A DNA stretch of 64,000 nucleotides from NCBI RefSeq assembly GCF_007176755.1, contig NZ_BJTV01000007.1:124001-188000 (forward strand), written 5' to 3'. The notes beneath the pieces are model-generated. The model searched no databases. It worked only from the letters and a program-made list of their open reading frames with translations, and had not been told where the DNA came from. Positions within the stretch are counted from its first letter, which is position 1. Every line of letters starts with the position of its first letter. The position numbers and the translations under genes are program-made. This document shows, one piece after another, positions 60,267 to 64,000 of this stretch. This DNA comes from Streptomyces sp. 1-11 (lineage in GTDB: Bacteria > Actinomycetota > Actinomycetes > Streptomycetales > Streptomycetaceae).

Positions 60267-61920
60267 CGACGAGGTGCTGGTCTTCCCCGCCTCCTTCGCC
60301 CAGCGCAGCATGTGGCTGGAGAACGAGATCAACCCCGGCCGTCCGACCTACCACGTGCTGGCGGCACTGCGGCTGCGCGGCCGGCTGGACACCGGGGCAC
60401 TGCGCCGCGCCCTCAACACCGTCGTGGACCGGCACGAGGCGCTGCGCACCGTGTTCGACCTCGACGAGGACGGTCCGGTGCAGATCATCGGCCCCGCCTC
60501 GGAGCTCGACGTCCCGGTGACCGACGTCGCTCGCGGCGACCTGGAGGCGGCCGTCACCGCCGAGGTGACGAAGCCGTTCGACCTGTACCGGGGACCCCTG
60601 GTGCGGATGCGGCTGCTGCGCACGGCTCCCGAGGAGCATGTCGCGGTACTGGTCATGCACCACATCGTCACCGACGGTGTGTCGTCCGCCCTCTTCGTCG
60701 CCGAGCTGACGGCCTGCTACGGCGCTTACCTGCGCGGCGAGGACCCCGGGCTGCCGCCGCTGGAGATCCAGTACGCGGACTTCACGATGTGGCAGCACGA
60801 GAACCTGCGCGGGGAGAAGCTCAGCGGCCTGACCCGGCGCTGGCAGCGCCGCCTGGACGGCGCTCCTCCACTGCGGCTGTTCACCGACCGCCCGTACCCG
60901 GCCGAGCCCACCTTCGCGGGCGACACCCACACGTTCACGGTGCCGGCCCCCCTGGTGTCCCGGCTGGACGCGCTGGCCAGGCAGGAGCGGGCCACGGCGT
61001 TCATGGTCTTCCTGGCCGCGTTCGACGTGCTGCTCTCGCGCTACTCGGGACAGCAGGACATCACCGTCGCGTCCCCCATGGCCGGCCGGACCCGGCCCGA
61101 ACTCGCCGGACTGATCGGCTTCTTCGTCAACCCGCTGCTGCTGCGCACCGACGTCTCGGGGGAGCCGACGGCCCGCGAGCTGATCGGGCGCGTCAGGAAC
61201 ACCTGCGCTGAGGCCTTCGACGATCAGGAGTTCCCGTTCGAGTCGGCCCTGGAGCTGCTGCGGGTCCAGCGCCGGTCCACGGCGGGCACTCCGCAGGTCC
61301 AGGCCATGCTCGTGCTGCAGAACATGCCGGTGCCCGAACTGCGTACCCCCGACCTGGTGATCGAGCCGCTGCGCCCGGACTCGAAGGCCGCGAGCTACGA
61401 ACTCGCGCTCGACCTCGAACCCGACGACGAGACCGGCTACCGGGCGTTCCTCGAGTACAGCAGCGAGCTGTTCGACGCGGCGACCGTCACGGAGATGGCC
61501 GCCGAGTTCGTCACGATCCTCGAAGGCATCGCGGCCGATCCCGACGCACCGGTCTCCACCAAGCCCGTGGACCGGCAGCCCATGCCGTGGAGCGAGGAGC
61601 CGGCACAACCCCCGGCGGAGGTCCCCTACCGCGCCCCGCAGACGCCCATCGAGCTCGAACTGCACGAGATCTTCTGTGAGTTGCTCGGACTGGAGCGCAT
61701 CGGGGTCGACGACGACTTCCTCGACCTCGGTGGGGACTCGCTGTCGCTGCTCCAGCTGCGCAACCGCGTACGCGAGGAGTACGGCGTGGAGTTCCCCGTG
61801 CGGGAGCTGTTCGGACGCGTCGACATCGACGGCCTGGCCCGCCGGGTACTCGAACGGCTCCTGGCGCAGGACGAGAACGGCCGCTCACCGCAGTCCAGCC
61901 CGAACGAGGAGCACCCGTGA
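60259..61920 (+). CDS. NRPS C-PCP didomain
   Basis: A 553-aa protein. GTG 60259 is chosen over GTG 60250 because GGAGAGG lies 9 nt upstream; it overlaps the previous gene by 8 bp. The C domain carries MHHIVTDGVSS (about 134) and GRTRPELAGLIGFFVN; the PCP site is LDLGGDSLSLL (Ser about 494). With no A domain of its own, the carrier must be loaded by another protein, such as the A-PCP or the C*-A-PCP* enzyme. Same operon as the C-A*-MT-PCP gene and the thioesterase. Confidence 0.92.
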   Translation: MTDDEVLVFPASFAQRSMWLENEINPGRPTYHVLAALRLRGRLDTGALRRALNTVVDRHEALRTVFDLDEDGPVQIIGPASELDVPVTDVARGDLEAAVTAEVTKPFDLYRGPLVRMRLLRTAPEEHVAVLVMHHIVTDGVSSALFVAELTACYGAYLRGEDPGLPPLEIQYADFTMWQHENLRGEKLSGLTRRWQRRLDGAPPLRLFTDRPYPAEPTFAGDTHTFTVPAPLVSRLDALARQERATAFMVFLAAFDVLLSRYSGQQDITVASPMAGRTRPELAGLIGFFVNPLLLRTDVSGEPTARELIGRVRNTCAEAFDDQEFPFESALELLRVQRRSTAGTPQVQAMLVLQNMPVPELRTPDLVIEPLRPDSKAASYELALDLEPDDETGYRAFLEYSSELFDAATVTEMAAEFVTILEGIAADPDAPVSTKPVDRQPMPWSEEPAQPPAEVPYRAPQTPIELELHEIFCELLGLERIGVDDDFLDLGGDSLSLLQLRNRVREEYGVEFPVRELFGRVDIDGLARRVLERLLAQDENGRSPQSSPNEEHP

Positions 61921-62672
61921 CCGGAAACCGTCGCCCACGCTGGTTCCTCGAGGAGCCGTCACCGGACGCCGGGGCGCGCCTGTTCGCCCTGCCGTACTCC
62001 GGATGCGGCGCCAGCATGTACCGGAAGTGGCCCAGGTTCACCGGGGACGTCGAGCTCTGCCCGGTGCAGTTCCCCGGCCGTGAGAACCGGCTCAGGGAAG
62101 ACCCCTTCATGTCGTTCGGCTCACTCGCCGACATGCTCTGCGAGGCGCTTCTTCCTTATCTGGACCGCCCGTTCGCCTTCTTCGGCCACTGCAGCTCCGC
62201 GCTGATCGCCTACGAGACGGCGCTCCGCCTTGAGCGACGCGGCTACCCCGTGCCGGCACGCCTGTTCGTCTCCTCCCAGGTGGCCCCGCACAAGGGCGTG
62301 CACGGCCGGTTCCTCGACATGAGCGACGACGAGCTCCGCGAGGAGGTCCGCACCCTCATCACGGAACTCGGCGGCGTACCCCGCCCGGACATGGTGGAAC
62401 TCAGCCTGGAGGTACTGCTCTTCGACGTGGCGGCGCACAAGCGCTACGGCGTCGCGGACCCCGACCCGCTGCCGTGTCCCGCCACTGTGCTCGGCTGGGA
62501 CGAGGACGTGGAGGTCCCGCACCAGCTCCTGCACGAGTGGTCCGACCTCGGCGAGACGACCTTCACCCTCCTCAAGGGCCCGCACTACGGGTTCCTGGAA
62601 GGCCCCGACGAGCTGATGCGCACCTTCGCCACCGGACTGGGGCGGGCCCCGGGCCCCTCCCTGGCAGGGTGA
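61917..62672 (+). CDS. type II thioesterase with Cys nucleophile
   Basis: A 251-aa alpha/beta hydrolase of the type II thioesterase family (LFALPYSGCGASMYRKW, VQFPGRENR). The nucleophile elbow is FFGHCSSALIAYE: the usual GHSxG is GHCSS, so Cys92 replaces Ser. Asp is in VLGWDEDVEVP and His in LKGPHYGFLEG. Cys-type thioesterases are known from strained-ring release (for example obafluorin). A proofreading role with altered reactivity, or a release/transfer role, is possible. The GTG overlaps the C-PCP stop (GTGA), with GAGGAG upstream. Confidence 0.88.
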   Translation: MTGNRRPRWFLEEPSPDAGARLFALPYSGCGASMYRKWPRFTGDVELCPVQFPGRENRLREDPFMSFGSLADMLCEALLPYLDRPFAFFGHCSSALIAYETALRLERRGYPVPARLFVSSQVAPHKGVHGRFLDMSDDELREEVRTLITELGGVPRPDMVELSLEVLLFDVAAHKRYGVADPDPLPCPATVLGWDEDVEVPHQLLHEWSDLGETTFTLLKGPHYGFLEGPDELMRTFATGLGRAPGPSLAG

Positions 62673-62675
62673 GCC

Positions 62676-64000
62676 GTGGCACCGCCCCCCGAGGAACCCG
62701 CCGCCCCCGCGACCCCGCCGGTGGCTCCTGCCCCAGCGACCCCGCCGGTGGCTCCCGGCCTCGCGGCCCGGGCCGAACTCGAAGCCGGACTTCTCCGGCG
62801 GCTGCGCGGCACCCGTGCCACCATCCCGGTGGTGCCGCGCCCCCAGGGGGTCGCGCGGTTCCCCGCGTCGCCGGCCCAGGAGTGGGCATGGACGAGGACA
62901 CGGGCCCGCCCCCGGCCGGCCCCCGTGGTGCTGGCCGGAATGCGGCTGCGCGGGCCGCTGGACACGACGGCGCTGGAGCAGGCGCTGAACGCCGTGCTGG
63001 CACGGCACGAGATCCTGCGCACGGTGCTGCGGGAGGCGGAGGACGGCCGGCTCACCCAAGTCGTCTCGCCCGCCCTGCGGCTGCGGATCCCCGTCACGGA
63101 CGGAACACTCGCGGACTTCGACGCGTTGACCCGGGCCGAGGTCGACCAGCTCCCCGGCCTGGCACACGGTCCGCTGGTCCGGGCCCGGCTGTTGCGCCTC
63201 GACGCCGAGGACCACATCGTGATCGTGGTCCTCCACCACATGGTCGCGGACGCCCGGGCCACCGAGATCCTCCTCGCGGACCTCGCTGCCGCCTACCTCG
63301 CCGCCCGCGCCGGACGACCCGCGGCGCCTCCGCCGCCGCCCCTCCAGTACGCCGACCACGCCGTGTGGCAGCGGGACCGGACCAGCGACGCCCACCGGTC
63401 CCGGCGGACCGGCTACTGGACACGGCGGCTCGCCGGCGCGCTGCCCCCCTCGCTACCGTCCGACCGGCCGCACCCGGACCTGCCTGCGGAACTCGGGGAC
63501 GCCGTGGTGCTCCCGCTGCCCGGCGGGCTGCCGGCGGCGCTGCGCGCGTGCGTACGCGAGCACGGCACCACCGTGTTCGTCGGGGCCCTCACCGCGTTCC
63601 AGGTCCTCCTCGCCCGGTACACGGGGTCCCGGGACATCTCGGTCCCGGCGCCGGTGACGTTCCGGGACCTCCGTGAACTCGAGGACATGATCGGCGACTT
63701 CTCGCACCCCATGGTGTGCCGTACCGACCTCTCCGGGAGCCCGACCTTCGCCTCGCTGCTGCCACAGGTGCGGGACGCCTTCGCCCAGGACCTCCAGCAC
63801 GCGGACCTGCCGCCGCATCTGCTCACCCCCAACCTCGCGGGCCCCGACGAGCTCAGTGACCTGCTGGACGGGCTGGAGTTCGGCGCTGAGCGTGCGGCGG
63901 ACGCCCAGGAGCTGGGCGGCGGGCTGTCCGCGACACCGATGCCGCCCCGCTGGCCCTACGCACTGCGGCCGCTGAGTGTGCGCCTCAGCCACCGCCCGGA
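62676..64000 (+). CDS. NRPS, N-terminal C domain, continues beyond window
   Basis: The GTG at 62676 lies 3 bp after the thioesterase stop. The frame is open to the window end (441 codons). A Pro/Ala-rich leader (ATPPVAPAPATPPVAP, from a 20-bp perfect repeat at 62709 and 62736) precedes a C domain: FPASPAQEWAWT, LRGPLDTTALEQALNAV, the catalytic motif LHHMVADARA (about 187; His pair and Asp kept, Gly changed to Ala), QYADHAVWQRD and IGDFSHPMVCRTDLSG. The domain end and later modules are outside the window, so the cluster extends to the right. Confidence 0.88.
   Translation, partial: MAPPPEEPAAPATPPVAPAPATPPVAPGLAARAELEAGLLRRLRGTRATIPVVPRPQGVARFPASPAQEWAWTRTRARPRPAPVVLAGMRLRGPLDTTALEQALNAVLARHEILRTVLREAEDGRLTQVVSPALRLRIPVTDGTLADFDALTRAEVDQLPGLAHGPLVRARLLRLDAEDHIVIVVLHHMVADARATEILLADLAAAYLAARAGRPAAPPPPPLQYADHAVWQRDRTSDAHRSRRTGYWTRRLAGALPPSLPSDRPHPDLPAELGDAVVLPLPGGLPAALRACVREHGTTVFVGALTAFQVLLARYTGSRDISVPAPVTFRDLRELEDMIGDFSHPMVCRTDLSGSPTFASLLPQVRDAFAQDLQHADLPPHLLTPNLAGPDELSDLLDGLEFGAERAADAQELGGGLSATPMPPRWPYALRPLSVRLSHRP
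62709..62755 (+). repeat. 20-bp perfect direct repeat in NRPS leader
   Basis: GCGACCCCGCCGGTGGCTCC occurs at 62709-62728 and 62736-62755 (27-bp period) and encodes the duplicated ATPPVAP leader segment. Confidence 0.85.

Noticed and set aside
1..64000. tRNA genes, CRISPR arrays, insertion sequences, integrases or attachment sites
   Set aside because: No cloverleaf-like sequence, regular spacer-repeat array, transposase or recombinase frame was found by reading both strands.

Overview
The window is very G+C-rich, with strong third-position G/C bias, GTG and TTG starts, ATGA/GTGA stop-start overlaps and TTA codons almost absent. This fits an actinomycete, most likely Streptomyces. No rRNA, tRNA, CRISPR array, transposase or origin was recognised.

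Layout. (1) 1-5776: the end of a plus-strand operon with two Gfo/Idh/MocA-type dehydrogenases (the first cut by the window edge), a radical SAM enzyme, an MFS exporter and an unrecognised 430-aa protein; it looks like the tail of a small biosynthetic locus. (2) 5915-10671: a secreted amidase, two small proteins and a translationally coupled pair of ATP-grasp ligases whose second member ends inside a 35-bp tandem repeat. (3) 10765-14041: a two-component system divergent from a secreted PepSY protein with an Arg/Gly/Asp repeat tail. (4) 14202-17100: a partly decayed sugar operon (class II aldolase, SIS isomerase, dehydrogenase remnant) and a quinone-oxidoreductase remnant. (5) 17174-22438: TetR/SDR/alcohol dehydrogenase operon with two operator-like palindromes, and a membrane M28 peptidase.

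(6) 22568 to the window end: a large NRPS gene cluster, still open at the right edge. A LuxR-family ATPase regulator starts at TTG and carries a TTA codon at position 7, so it is probably bldA-dependent. Next come an SbnA-like synthase (2,3-diaminopropionate precursor), a freestanding A-PCP with a valine-like code, a C-A-PCP, a half-C/A/PCP/TE protein with a Dab/Dap-like code, an amidinotransferase, a hotdog protein, a P450, a FAAL-ACP-C-A(Ser)-PCP starter synthetase, MbtH, an ATP-grasp ligase, an A-PCP-C protein, an MFS exporter, a C*-A-PCP* protein, a C-A*-MT-PCP protein, a C-PCP protein, a type II thioesterase with a Cys nucleophile, and the start of another C-domain synthetase. The likely product is an acylated peptide with an N-acyl-Ser start, diamino acid(s), a guanidine group and an N-methyl amide. 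I do not recognise it as a named compound.

The two most notable signals are these. The divergent neighbours at 52003-55374 and 55698-60266 have complementary dead domains: dead C and dead carrier with a live A, opposite a live C, methyltransferase and carrier with a dead A. This suggests one module split over two proteins. Second, a shared motif close to GTCCGGAGAAGTCCGGAC recurs in several NRPS-cluster promoter regions and is a candidate pathway operator.
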